From positions 62,001-126,000 of the forward strand of contig NZ_JAUDBQ010000001.1 of assembly GCF_030372105.1 (NCBI RefSeq): 64,000 bases of DNA. The letters are read 5' to 3'. Positions 45,392 to 54,226 of this stretch are shown one piece after another. The DNA is from Cellulomonas cellasea (GTDB taxonomy: Bacteria; Actinomycetota; Actinomycetes; Actinomycetales; Cellulomonadaceae). The position numbers and the translations under genes are program-made. The notes under the pieces are model-generated. The model saw only the letters and a list, made by a program, of their open reading frames with translations. It was not told the DNA's origin and searched no databases. Positions within the stretch are counted from its first letter, which is position 1. The number at the start of each line of letters is the position of its first letter.

Positions 45392-48300
45392 TCAGCCCGA
45401 GGTCTCGAACACCACGTCGACCCCGTAGGAGGCTGACGACGTCGATGCCGGGAAGCCCGTCCCGTAGACGTAGGCGCCGCCGAGGGGCAGCGTCGACAGC
45501 GGGCCCCGGACACGGCTCTCCGCGAGCGCGCCCGGCTCATAGGCGTACTTCCCGGCGCTCGAGTGGTAGGACGCCACGAGCACCTGGCCCGCGGCGACGG
45601 GCACGGGCGACGCGAGCTCCACCGTCTGCCACCCGGACGCCGACTCGGCAGCCGATGGCGCGGTGGCGAGCAGGTTCCCGTCGCCGTCCCACAGGTTCAC
45701 GGTGTGCGCCCCGGTGTTCTGCGGGCCCTTGTAGAACCGCACGGCCGTCACCTGCCCCGCGACGCTCGACGAGAACCGGGAGCCCACCTGCACCGCGCCG
45801 GCGTCGGCGACATTCGCGGTGGACGGCGCCTCGGCATCCGACCACAGCGAGCAGGGGCAGGAGCCGTCGGGCGGCGCCGCCGACGTGGTGAAGCTCCAGG
45901 CGCCGCCCGTGAGGCCTTGGCCCCCGAGCGTCAGCGACGCGGCCACCACCACGCCGGCGGGCATCGGCGCGGCCGGCGTGAACAGAACAGTGCGCGTCGC
46001 CGCGTCGAAGGCGCTCGTCCCGGCGATCGGCCCGGACGGGCCGGTGAGCGCGAGCACCGGCGTGCCCTGCGCGGGGGCCTTCGAGAGCACCGCGGAGACC
46101 GTGGCGCGCGTGGACACGTTGCCCGCGCCCGACGGCGGCGCCTGCGACACGACGACGGGCGCAGTGGGCGCACCGCGCTGGAACACGGCGTCGACGAAGT
46201 AGTTCGTCGACTGCCAGGAGCCGCGCGGGAACCCTCCCCCGTAGACGTAGCGCCCGTTGCCCCCGGCCGGGGCCGTGAGCGGCCCCGCCTGCCAGGGCGA
46301 GGCGAAGAAGGACGGCGTCGCGGAGTAGCGCCCCTGCGGCGCCAGGTACGACACCACGTAGGACGTGCCCGGCTCGACGGGCACCGGCGCCGCGAAGGAC
46401 GCCGTCTGCCAGCCCGTCGCGCTCTCGTTGGTGAACGTCACGGTGGCGAGCCGGGCGCCGTCCGCCGTCCACAGCGAGCCGGTGTGCGTGCCGACGTTGC
46501 CGGATCCCTTGTAGAACCGCACACCCGTGACCTGGCCGTCCTCCGTGGGCGTGAACACGACGCCGAGCTCCACGGCGCCGCCGTCGTTGCTCGACCCGGT
46601 GGCGGGGATCTGGGAGCCGAACATCGTGCAGGGGCAGCCGTCGGCGGAGACGGTGGTGAAGCTCCAGCTCGTCGGCGGCGCCGACATCCCGTCCACGGAC
46701 ACAGCGCCGGTGACCGTCACGACGTGTTGCGTGGCCACGGCCAGCGGCGCGGCCGGGGTGAAGGTGACAGTGCGGCGGTCGGCGGACAGCGTGGTGGCGC
46801 CGGCGATGGCACGTCCCGCAGCGGTCACCGCGACGGTGGGCGCCGAGGCCAGCGGGACGTTGAACGCGGCGGTCACGGGCGCGTCGAGCGCGGCGCCCGG
46901 GTCGGCCGGGGCGGGCGTCTGGTCGACGACGGCCAACGGCTCGGGGTCCGGGGTGAACACGACGTCCACGAGGTAGCCCGTGGACGTCCGGATGGCGGGG
47001 AAGCCCGTGCCGTAGGTGTACGCGCCGCCGCTCGCCGTGGTCCGCAGCGGCCCGCGCTGCAGCCCCTGCGACCCGAACGCCTGGGGTGTCACCGAGTACC
47101 GCCCGGCCGGCGCGCGGTAGGACGCCACGTACTCGACGTCCTTCGCGAGGGCGACGGGCTGGGCGAACGTCGCCGTCTGCCAGCCCGTGACGCTCTCCGA
47201 CGTGAAGGTGGCGGTGGCCAGCACAGTGCCATCGGCGGCCCACAGCGTGCCGGTGTGCGTGCCGGTGTTGCCGAGCCCCTTGTAGAACCGGAGGGCGCTC
47301 ACCTTGCCCGCCGAGGCGCTCGCGAAACGCACCCCGACGGTCACCGCCTGCGCGTCATTCGCCATGGGCGTCACGGGCGCCGTGGAGTCGTCGAGCAGCG
47401 AGCACGGGCAGCTCGCCGGGTCGCGGTCGGGCGCCGCGGTGGTGAAGGACCACGAGGCCGCCCCGGCGATGGGCCGCCCCAGCGCGTCGAGTGCCGAGAC
47501 CCGCGCGGTGTGCTGGGCCGAGGGCGCCAGCGCGGCGTCGGGGGTGAACGTGGCCGTCCGCGCGTCGGCGTCGAAGGCCGTGCTGCCGGCCACCGGGCTT
47601 CCCGACGCGTCGGTGACGGTGATCGCGACGTCATGCGCCGTCGGCTTGGACAGCACCACGGAGACCGGCGCCCCTGGCGGCACGCTCGTGGCGCCGTTCA
47701 CGGGCTGCTGGCCGCTGGCGGTGAGGGGTGTGCCGTCGACGGTGTCGAACAGCACGTCGACGTAGTAGTTGCTGTTCTGATGGCTCATCGACGGGAACCC
47801 GGAGCCGCCCTGGAACACCCCCGCGGGCTCGGCGCCGAACCCGCCCGCCACCCGCAGCGGCGCGGCCTGCACCCCGCTGGGGGTGAAGGCGTGGGACTGC
47901 ACCGCGTAGTGGCCGTTCGGCGCGGTGTAGGACACGACGTACGTCGTCCCGGCGGCGAGCTCCACGGGCGCCGCGAACTCGGCGGACTGCCAGCCCGACT
48001 CGGTCTCGTCCGTGAACGCCACGGTGGCGAGCCGGGCGCCCGTGGCGCCCCACAGCGAGCCGGTGTGGCTCCCGGTGTTGCCGGGGCCCTTGTAGAAGCG
48101 GACGCCTGTGGCGTACCCGTCGATCGTGGCGCTGAACCGCAGGCCCAGCTCCACGGCTCCCGCATCGTTGGTGGCGGGCACTGCCGGCTCCCGCGCCCCG
48201 AGGACGCTGCAGGGGCAGGACACGGCGAGGCCCAGCGTGCTGGCGGCGCCGATGTTCGCGCTGTCGTCGACGGCGCGCGCCTTCACCGGCACGGCGGCGC

Positions 48301-50146
48301 CCTGGCCGGGCTGGACGTACGTGTGCGTCCACGTCTCGCGGCCGGTGGCCGGATGCCAGGTGGCCCCGTTGTCGGTGGACACCTCGACTCCGGCGACTCG
48401 GCCGCCGCCGACGTCCGCAGCCGTCCCGGTGACGGTCACGGACGCGCCATTCGGCACGGCGGAGCCCGACGCCGGGGACGTGATCGTGACCGTCGGCCCG
48501 CGGGTGTCGGTGGAGCGCGCCGCGGCCGTGAGCCCTGCCATCAGCGTCGTGGGCTGGGCGCCCATGTCGGCCAGCAGGTTCACCGTCGCCTGCTGCATCC
48601 GCGGGTCGGCCGGGGCGCCGTCGCCGTCATGCGTCTGGTCCAGCCCCCACGCCCACTGCACGCTGCCGGCGGAGAACACCAGGGCGCCGCTGGGCGCCCG
48701 GTACAACGTGGTGTGGTGCGTCGTCGTGCCCGGAGCCGTCTGGTTGCCGTAGTCCTGCAGGTACTCGGGCACCGCGCCGGTGGTCGTGGACAGCCGGATG
48801 AGCCCGGCCGGGCGCTCGCCGTTGTCCAGGTCCTCGTTGGACTCGTAGCCGACGGTGTGCGGCGCCAGCTCGGCGCTCGTCCCGGGCGCGAGCGACGCCA
48901 GCGATGTGCCGCGCCACAGCCGCAGGCGGCCCTCATCCGCCGAGACGGTCACGGGCAGGTCCGAGTCGTTGGACATGTAGAGCGTGCCGGTCAGCCCGTT
49001 CTCCGCCCGCCCGGCGCCTGCCGAGCGCGCGGCGAAGCGCGGGTCGCGCCACGTCCCCGTCCACTCCGGCGACGGGTCGATCTTGGCCCCGCCCCAGGTC
49101 TCCTTGTAGGAGACGAGCGTGCGATGGGGCGCCTGGTCGCCCACGGCTGCCGGCTCGAAGCGGGTGCGCCAATAGACCTCGTTGCCGCTGAAGAACGCCA
49201 GGTCGAGGCCCGCGTCTCGGGCCGCCTCCACATTCGCGCGCTGCGGCCCGGACCAGTACTCGTCATGCCCCACCGAGAGGAACACCTCGTGGTTGGCCAG
49301 CAGCGACCCGTTCCGATCGGCGTCCACGCCCGCGATGTAGCTCACGTCGTAGCCGTTGCGCTCGAGGAACCGCACCATCGCGAACTCGGAGCTGAAGTAG
49401 AAGTCGCGGCCGCCCTGGTGGCCGCGCGTCGCGAAGGGGCGGTTGTAGCTGAGCTTGTACGCCCGCCCGTTGGCCGAGCCCTGGTAGAAGCTCGAGCCGC
49501 CGTAGGTGTTGTACGCCTGCCAGGTCGTGTCCGACGTCTGGAACAGCACCTCGGAGTGGCTCGTGTCGTCGCGCACGATGAAGGTGATGTGGCTCTCGTC
49601 GCCGGTGTCCGGGCGGCGCAGGTGGGCGAGGTACACCCCGGACACGGCGGTGCTGGGCACATCCCATGAGGCGGACACGGACCACTCGCCGCAGTCGTAC
49701 AGCTCGGTGGCGGGGTCCCTGCGGCACTCGGGCTGTGGGCGGTCCCGCACGGCCCCGGGCACCGATGTGATGAACCGGGCGCCCTTCCCGCCGTACCAAC
49801 CGGTCCGGTAGATGTCGACGGTGTACGCGGTGGCGTCAGTGTCGATCTTGAAGTCGATGCGCTCGCCGGCGTCCACGGAGATGTCGGTGGCGTAGCCCTG
49901 GATCGAGTCGGAGCCCGCGGCGTGCACATCCCACACCGACGGGTCCGTGCCGGCCTTGGAGTTCTCGCACACGATCGGGTTCGCGCCGGCGGCGCACGGG
50001 TCGGCCGCGGCGGCGGCGCCCACCGCGACGACGGCGGCGGCCGGGGGCGCGACCAGGGCGGCCCCTGCCGCGAGGATGACCGCCAGCGCCGCCGCCAGGC
50101 CCGGGCCGCGTCGCGTGGACCGTATGAGGCCGGTGGCGCTCGTCAT
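45392..50146 (-). CDS. Giant secreted modular protein: DMF-beta-like domain, DUF4082 and Ig-like repeats
   Basis: A 1584-residue exported protein. Residues 1-48 are a signal peptide (LAAALAVILAAGAALVAPPAAA). Residues 50-550 resemble the large subunit of N,N-dimethylformamidase (VDIYRTGWYGGKGARF, SHITFIVRDDTSHSEVLFQTSDTTWQAYNTYGG, SVGHDEYWSGPQRANVEAARDAG, FFSGNEVYWRTRFEP). An Ig-like segment (about 555-640) follows. Four DUF4082 modules then start at CPC motifs near residues 644, 913, 1171 and 1430, each with the RFYKG(P/L/S)xN(T/V)GxHTxxLW core. They are separated by three roughly 100-residue SbsA-type Ig domains ending WSFTT. No membrane anchor or sortase motif is visible at the C-terminus. 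A cell-surface glycan-associated role is inferred from position. Confidence 0.82.
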   Translation of the reverse strand: MTSATGLIRSTRRGPGLAAALAVILAAGAALVAPPAAAVVAVGAAAAADPCAAGANPIVCENSKAGTDPSVWDVHAAGSDSIQGYATDISVDAGERIDFKIDTDATAYTVDIYRTGWYGGKGARFITSVPGAVRDRPQPECRRDPATELYDCGEWSVSASWDVPSTAVSGVYLAHLRRPDTGDESHITFIVRDDTSHSEVLFQTSDTTWQAYNTYGGSSFYQGSANGRAYKLSYNRPFATRGHQGGRDFYFSSEFAMVRFLERNGYDVSYIAGVDADRNGSLLANHEVFLSVGHDEYWSGPQRANVEAARDAGLDLAFFSGNEVYWRTRFEPAAVGDQAPHRTLVSYKETWGGAKIDPSPEWTGTWRDPRFAARSAGAGRAENGLTGTLYMSNDSDLPVTVSADEGRLRLWRGTSLASLAPGTSAELAPHTVGYESNEDLDNGERPAGLIRLSTTTGAVPEYLQDYGNQTAPGTTTHHTTLYRAPSGALVFSAGSVQWAWGLDQTHDGDGAPADPRMQQATVNLLADMGAQPTTLMAGLTAAARSTDTRGPTVTITSPASGSAVPNGASVTVTGTAADVGGGRVAGVEVSTDNGATWHPATGRETWTHTYVQPGQGAAVPVKARAVDDSANIGAASTLGLAVSCPCSVLGAREPAVPATNDAGAVELGLRFSATIDGYATGVRFYKGPGNTGSHTGSLWGATGARLATVAFTDETESGWQSAEFAAPVELAAGTTYVVSYTAPNGHYAVQSHAFTPSGVQAAPLRVAGGFGAEPAGVFQGGSGFPSMSHQNSNYYVDVLFDTVDGTPLTASGQQPVNGATSVPPGAPVSVVLSKPTAHDVAITVTDASGSPVAGSTAFDADARTATFTPDAALAPSAQHTARVSALDALGRPIAGAASWSFTTAAPDRDPASCPCSLLDDSTAPVTPMANDAQAVTVGVRFASASAGKVSALRFYKGLGNTGTHTGTLWAADGTVLATATFTSESVTGWQTATFAQPVALAKDVEYVASYRAPAGRYSVTPQAFGSQGLQRGPLRTTASGGAYTYGTGFPAIRTSTGYLVDVVFTPDPEPLAVVDQTPAPADPGAALDAPVTAAFNVPLASAPTVAVTAAGRAIAGATTLSADRRTVTFTPAAPLAVATQHVVTVTGAVSVDGMSAPPTSWSFTTVSADGCPCTMFGSQIPATGSSNDGGAVELGVVFTPTEDGQVTGVRFYKGSGNVGTHTGSLWTADGARLATVTFTNESATGWQTASFAAPVPVEPGTSYVVSYLAPQGRYSATPSFFASPWQAGPLTAPAGGNGRYVYGGGFPRGSWQSTNYFVDAVFQRGAPTAPVVVSQAPPSGAGNVSTRATVSAVLSKAPAQGTPVLALTGPSGPIAGTSAFDAATRTVLFTPAAPMPAGVVVAASLTLGGQGLTGGAWSFTTSAAPPDGSCPCSLWSDAEAPSTANVADAGAVQVGSRFSSSVAGQVTAVRFYKGPQNTGAHTVNLWDGDGNLLATAPSAAESASGWQTVELASPVPVAAGQVLVASYHSSAGKYAYEPGALAESRVRGPLSTLPLGGAYVYGTGFPASTSSASYGVDVVFETSG

Positions 50147-50380
50147 GGGGGCTCCAGGTGCGTGGTGCGCGGCATGTGCGTGGGAAGAGATGAGGAGATC
50201 CGGCCGGACGTCAAGGCCCCGAAAGGCCCTGGCGTCGCGATGCGGAACACGGACAGAATAGATGAGAAGGTGATGAAACGGACATCAGGCGGATCGGGTG
50301 AAATCTCGCCGCCCCGCGTCGCCGGCGCCCCGCTACGGTGGGCGGCCATCGGCGCATCCCACCCCGGCACGGAGGCCCGC
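50147..50380. other. Divergent intergenic region with AT-rich centre
   Basis: This 234-base gap separates the giant secreted protein gene (minus) and the acetyltransferase gene (plus). Its centre (about 50250-50300) is the most A/T-rich stretch nearby and holds motif B. TATTCT on the minus strand at about 50257-50262 is a plausible -10 element. No RNA or small gene was recognised. Confidence 0.4.
50251..50286 (-). promoter_or_regulatory. Candidate regulatory motif B upstream of the giant secreted protein gene
   Basis: On the minus strand it reads GATGTCCG, 19 bases, ATTCTGTCC, the same blocks as motif A near 45.34 kb. It lies about 105-140 bases before the start codon. As a promoter it would be TGTCCG-N18-TATTCT. 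Confidence 0.4.
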
Positions 50381-51070
50381 ATGACAGCCACGACCCAGCA
50401 CCCCGCACCCGCCACGGCCGGGGCGCACATCGCCCCGGGCGCGGACGTCGACGAGCGCGCGACGCTCGGCCCGGGCGCCCGGGTGTGGCACATGGCCCAG
50501 ATCCGCGAGGACGCCGTCGTCGGCGCCGACTGCGTCATCGGGCGCGGCGCCTACATCGGCCCGGGCGTCCAGGTGGGCGACCGCTGCAAGATCCAGAACC
50601 ACGCGCTCGTCTACGAGCCCGCCGTGCTCGAGGACGGCGTGTTCATCGGCCCGGGCGTCGTGCTCACCAACGACCACCTGCCCCGCGCCGTCAACCCGGA
50701 CGGCTCACTGAAGACCGGCGATGACTGGCACGCCGTCGGCGTCACAGTGCGCGCCGGGGCGGCGGTGGGCGCCCGGGCGGTCTGCGTGGCGCCGGTGGTG
50801 ATCGGCCGCTGGGCGATGGTGGCCGCCGGGGCCGTGGTGACCCGCGATGTGCCCGACTTCGCTCTGGTCGCCGGGGTCCCGGCGCGCTGGGTGCGGTGGA
50901 TCGGGCGCACCGGGGAGGCGCTCGTGTCCGACGATGCCGTGCCCGACGACGCCGTGTTTGACGAGGGCCCGGCCGGGGGCGCGGACCGCCGCTGGCGATG
51001 CCCCGACACCGCAGACGCCTTCGTCGAGCAGGACGGCGTGCTCGTCGAGGCGACGGAGGCCCGCTCATGA
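50381..51070 (+). CDS. Hexapeptide-repeat N-acetyltransferase (WlbB/WbpD-like)
   Basis: A 229-residue left-handed beta-helix acetyltransferase. The core (about 20-165) shows LGPGARVWHMAQIREDAVVGADCVIGRGAYIGPGVQVG, KIQNHALVYEPAVLEDGVFIGPGVVLTNDHLPRA and GAVVTRDVPDFALVAGVPARWVRWIG. The W-H and TNDHxPRA motifs are those of enzymes that acetylate the 3-amino group of UDP-GlcNAc(3NH2)A. The C-terminal 60 residues are acidic with RRWRCPDT, as in full-length WlbB homologues. A GGAGG lies seven bases upstream of the ATG. It overlaps the LhgO-like gene by ATGA. Confidence 0.87.
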   Translation: MTATTQHPAPATAGAHIAPGADVDERATLGPGARVWHMAQIREDAVVGADCVIGRGAYIGPGVQVGDRCKIQNHALVYEPAVLEDGVFIGPGVVLTNDHLPRAVNPDGSLKTGDDWHAVGVTVRAGAAVGARAVCVAPVVIGRWAMVAAGAVVTRDVPDFALVAGVPARWVRWIGRTGEALVSDDAVPDDAVFDEGPAGGADRRWRCPDTADAFVEQDGVLVEATEARS

Positions 51071-52254
51071 GCCGCGTCGTGGTCGTGGGCGCCGGCATCG
51101 TGGGGCTCGCCATCGCGGCCCGCCTGGCCGGGCGCGGCGACGAGGTCACGGTCGTCGACAAGGAGCCGGACGTCGCGCTGCACCAGACGGGCCGCAACTC
51201 CGGCGTCATCCACTCGGGCCTGTACTACGCGCCCGGCAGCCTCAAGGCGACGATGAGCGCCGCGGGGGCGCGATCGATGACGGCGTACGCGCGCTCGCGC
51301 GGCATCCCCGTGCAGACCTGCGGCAAGCTCGTGGTGGCCACGGACGAGCGCGAGCTGCCCGGCCTGCTGCGGCTCGCGCAGCGCGCCGAGGCGAATGGCG
51401 TGGACGCGCGGCTGGTCACCCCCGCCGAGGCCCGCGAGCTCGAGCCCCATGTGCGCAGCGTGGGCGCGCTCCGCGTCGAGAGCACCGGCATCGTCGACTA
51501 CCCCGGCGTGTGCCGCGCGCTGGTCAAGGACGTCGAGGCGGGCGGCGGCAGCGTGCGGCTCGGCGAGTCGGTGCTGGCGATCCGCACCACGGGCTCGCGC
51601 GTGCACGTGCGCACCGACCAGGCGGACCTCGAGGCCGACGCCGTGATCGCCTGCGCCGGGCTGCACGCCGACCGGCTGGCACGGGCGTCCGGGATCGAGC
51701 CCGCGGCGCGCATCCTCCCGTTCCGCGGCGAGTACTTCGAGCTGGCGCCCGACGCCGCCGGCCTGGTGCGCGGCCTCGTCTACCCCGTGCCGGATCCCCG
51801 GTTCCCGTTCCTGGGCGTGCACCTGACCCGGATGATCGACGGCACGGTGCACGCCGGCCCGAACGCCGTGCTCGCGCTGGCCCGCGAGGGCTACACCTGG
51901 TCGACCGTGCGCGTCCACGATGTGCGGGACGCGCTGGGCTGGCCGGGCCTGTGGCGGCTCGCGCGGGGGAACGTGGTCCCCGGCGCCGCCGAGGTGCTGC
52001 GCTCGATGTCCACCCGGGCCTTCGCGCGCAGCCTGGCCCGGCTCGTCCCCGCGATCACGGCACGCGACCTGCGCCCGGCCCCCGCGGGCGTCCGGGCCCA
52101 GGCGGTGCGCCGGGACGGGACGCTGGTGGACGACTTCCTGGTGCAGACCGGGCCACGGCAGGTGCACGTCCTCAACGCGCCCTCGCCGGCGGCCACCGCG
52201 TCGCTGGAGATCGCGCGGCATCTGGTCGGGCGCCTCGACGCGCTGCTCGACTAG
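51067..52254 (+). CDS. lhgO: L-2-hydroxyglutarate oxidase LhgO-like
   Basis: A 395-residue FAD-dependent oxidoreductase of the DAO family that oxidises L-2-hydroxyglutarate to 2-oxoglutarate, passing electrons to quinone or oxygen. VVVVGAGIVGLAIAARLAGRG binds FAD near residues 4-24. The LhgO-type motifs ALHQTGRNSGVIHSGLYYAPGSLKA, GIVDYPGVCRALV, ILPFRGEYFEL, VYPVPDPRFPFLGVHLTRMIDG and the C-terminal HVLNAPSPAATASLEIARH are present. It is co-translated with the acetyltransferase, which suggests it recycles the by-product of a 2-oxoglutarate-coupled sugar dehydrogenase. Its TAG stop overlaps that of the convergent gene in the sequence CTAG. Confidence 0.88.
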   Translation: MSRVVVVGAGIVGLAIAARLAGRGDEVTVVDKEPDVALHQTGRNSGVIHSGLYYAPGSLKATMSAAGARSMTAYARSRGIPVQTCGKLVVATDERELPGLLRLAQRAEANGVDARLVTPAEARELEPHVRSVGALRVESTGIVDYPGVCRALVKDVEAGGGSVRLGESVLAIRTTGSRVHVRTDQADLEADAVIACAGLHADRLARASGIEPAARILPFRGEYFELAPDAAGLVRGLVYPVPDPRFPFLGVHLTRMIDGTVHAGPNAVLALAREGYTWSTVRVHDVRDALGWPGLWRLARGNVVPGAAEVLRSMSTRAFARSLARLVPAITARDLRPAPAGVRAQAVRRDGTLVDDFLVQTGPRQVHVLNAPSPAATASLEIARHLVGRLDALLD

Positions 52255-53045
52255 CCCATGAGGTCGCGCAGCACGGCGCGGATGCGAGGGTAGGCGGCCA
52301 GGAGATCGCCCGCGGTGCGGAACGTGTAGTCCGGCGCGCCGTCGAGCACCCGTCGCAGCACATCCGCTCGGTCGAAGCGCGGCAGCTCCTCGTCGGGCCC
52401 GGCGGTCTCGGGGTCCGCGCGCACGTCGTGCAGCAAGAGGATGCCCCCGGGGGTCAGCGCCGCGAGCGCCCGCGCCGCGACGGCGGACTCCTCGTCGTGC
52501 CGCCAGTCCTCCGCCCAGCCGGACCACAGCACCACGTCGAGTCCCAGCCGGGCCCATCCGCGCAGCTGCGCTGGCGTGTGCGCGCCATAGGCCGGCCGGA
52601 ACAGCCGCACCGGGACGCCCGCGAGCCGCTCCACCTCGTCGCGGGCGGCGGCCACCAGCGCCACCGCCTCGGCGGTGGGCAGCCCGCTGAGCCGCCGGTG
52701 GTCCCAGCCGTGCAGGGCGACCTCATGCCCGTCCTCGACGATCCGGCGGATCAGCGCGGGGTGGGCACGGGCGGCCGTCGCGAGGACGAAGAACGTGGCG
52801 GGCACGCCGCGCTCCGCGAGCACGTCGAGCAGCGCCGGGGTGTGCGCCGGGTCGGGCCCGTCGTCGAAGGTGAGAGAGGCGACCCGCTGCGTGGTCGCCG
52901 CCGCCACGGTGCAGGTCAACGGGCGCACGAGTGGGGCCATCGGCTGCAGGGCCCAGCGCCTGCCCGGGGGCAGCGGCGCGCCGAACGGCCCCAGGTCGCG
53001 GCGCAGCACGAGCACGTCTCGGGTGTCACGGGTGTCACGGCGCAT
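52251..53045 (-). CDS. Polysaccharide deacetylase (CE4/NodB family)
   Basis: A 264-residue CE4 esterase that removes N- or O-acetyl groups from glycans. Motif 1 is LTFDDGPDPAHT, motif 2 is HGWDHRRLS, motif 3 RPAYGAHT, and the last motif LLLHDV. No signal peptide is visible, so the protein is probably cytoplasmic or needs another export route. The N-terminus has an RDT repeat coded by a tandem 9-base repeat (about 53022-53040). GAAGGAG six bases before the ATG fixes the start. It overlaps the upstream glycosyltransferase gene by 11 bases. Confidence 0.87.
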   Translation of the reverse strand: MRRDTRDTRDVLVLRRDLGPFGAPLPPGRRWALQPMAPLVRPLTCTVAAATTQRVASLTFDDGPDPAHTPALLDVLAERGVPATFFVLATAARAHPALIRRIVEDGHEVALHGWDHRRLSGLPTAEAVALVAAARDEVERLAGVPVRLFRPAYGAHTPAQLRGWARLGLDVVLWSGWAEDWRHDEESAVAARALAALTPGGILLLHDVRADPETAGPDEELPRFDRADVLRRVLDGAPDYTFRTAGDLLAAYPRIRAVLRDLMG

Positions 53046-53988
53046 GGGACTCCTTCGGGGGCAGGCGCACGGTCTCAGGCTCGGGCCCGCGGCCGAGCGC
53101 GAAGCCCAGGCCCCAGGCGGTGGACCAGCACAGGGCCAGCAACTCGCCCCGCCGGCGCACCCGGGCGAGCCTCGCGCCGACGCCGAGCACCCGGCGCAGC
53201 AGCCGGCTGGCCCTGCTGGCAGCGGGCGGTGCGGCGGTCACCTCGTGCGCTGGCGGAGAGGCGGCGCCGGCCACGTCGGCGTAGCGGCGCGCGAGCCCGC
53301 GCTCCGCCGCCCCGTACGCGAAGCCCTGGCGGACGGCGGAGCGGAGCCCAGCGCGGAGCCGGACGTGCACCAGCGCCTCGTCGGCGTAGGCCAACGGCAC
53401 GCCGCTCAACTGGATCCGCCAGCACAGGTCGGTGTCCTCGAGGCAGCGCAGCGCCTCGTCGAACCCGCCCACGCGGCGGAACAGGTCCGCCCGCACCCCC
53501 ATGTTGCCGGCCCCGGCATGCCGTAGGCCCGGCAGCAGCGTCGACTCCTGCAGGCCGTCGGACTGCGGCAGGACGCGCGACGCGAGCACGTCGGGTGTGT
53601 TCAGCCGGGTGCCGTCGAGGCGGCCGGCGACGAAGCCGTGCCGGGCCAGCGCGTCGAACATCGACTGCACCCAGCCGTCCGCGACCACGTCGTCGGCGTC
53701 GCAGAAGGCCAGGCTCCGGCCGCGTGCCGCCTGGGCGCCCGTGTTGCGGGCGGCCGCCGCGCCGCGCCGCGCCGACGCGTCCACGACCCGCAGTCCGGGC
53801 AGCCGGCCAGCGAAGGCCCGCGCGACGTCGACGGTGTCGTCATGCGAGCCGTTGTCCGCGAGGACGACCTCCCACGCGCAGGTCGCGCGCTGCCCCGCCA
53901 AGGCGGCGAGTTGTGCCGGCAGGGTGGCGGCGGCGTCGTAGGCGGCGATCACCACCGACAGGTCGACACCGTCGTCTGACACACCCAT
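53035..53988 (-). CDS. Glycosyltransferase family 2
   Basis: A 317-residue GT-A transferase. LSVVIAAYDAAATLPAQLAALAGQ opens the fold, VVLADNGSHDDTVDVARAFA is the nucleotide turn, and RNTGAQAARGRSLAFCDADDVVADGWV contains the DAD metal site. GGFDEALRCLEDTDLCWRIQLSG is the acceptor region. Several starts are possible; this ATG has a GGGGGG tract six bases upstream, and another ATG lies six bases earlier. It forms a two-gene unit with the deacetylase. Confidence 0.84.
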   Translation of the reverse strand: MGVSDDGVDLSVVIAAYDAAATLPAQLAALAGQRATCAWEVVLADNGSHDDTVDVARAFAGRLPGLRVVDASARRGAAAARNTGAQAARGRSLAFCDADDVVADGWVQSMFDALARHGFVAGRLDGTRLNTPDVLASRVLPQSDGLQESTLLPGLRHAGAGNMGVRADLFRRVGGFDEALRCLEDTDLCWRIQLSGVPLAYADEALVHVRLRAGLRSAVRQGFAYGAAERGLARRYADVAGAASPPAHEVTAAPPAASRASRLLRRVLGVGARLARVRRRGELLALCWSTAWGLGFALGRGPEPETVRLPPKESHAP

Positions 53989-54226
53989 CGCCATCCCCCC
54001 GGACGTCACACGGCTGCCCACCCGCGTCAGGGGGCGGCCGTCGGGTCATTCTGCGCACAAGACTCCCCCGCAGCGCCACTAACGCGACACCTCGGACACT
54101 GCCGGTCGCGCGGCCACCCACTTCCCGACGCGCCCGATTTCAGACTGTCAGGCATGGTTTGATGGCAATCGCCCGGATACCCTCGAGCAGATGCGCGATC
54201 CGCCCACCCTGCTCCTAGGAGGCCAC

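Noticed and set aside
45563-49669. A 1368-residue plus-strand open frame opposite the giant secreted protein gene
   Set aside because: It is the antisense shadow expected in DNA with about 75% G+C: its composition is Arg/Gly/Ala/His-rich without recognisable domains, while the minus strand encodes signal peptide, repeats and known folds.
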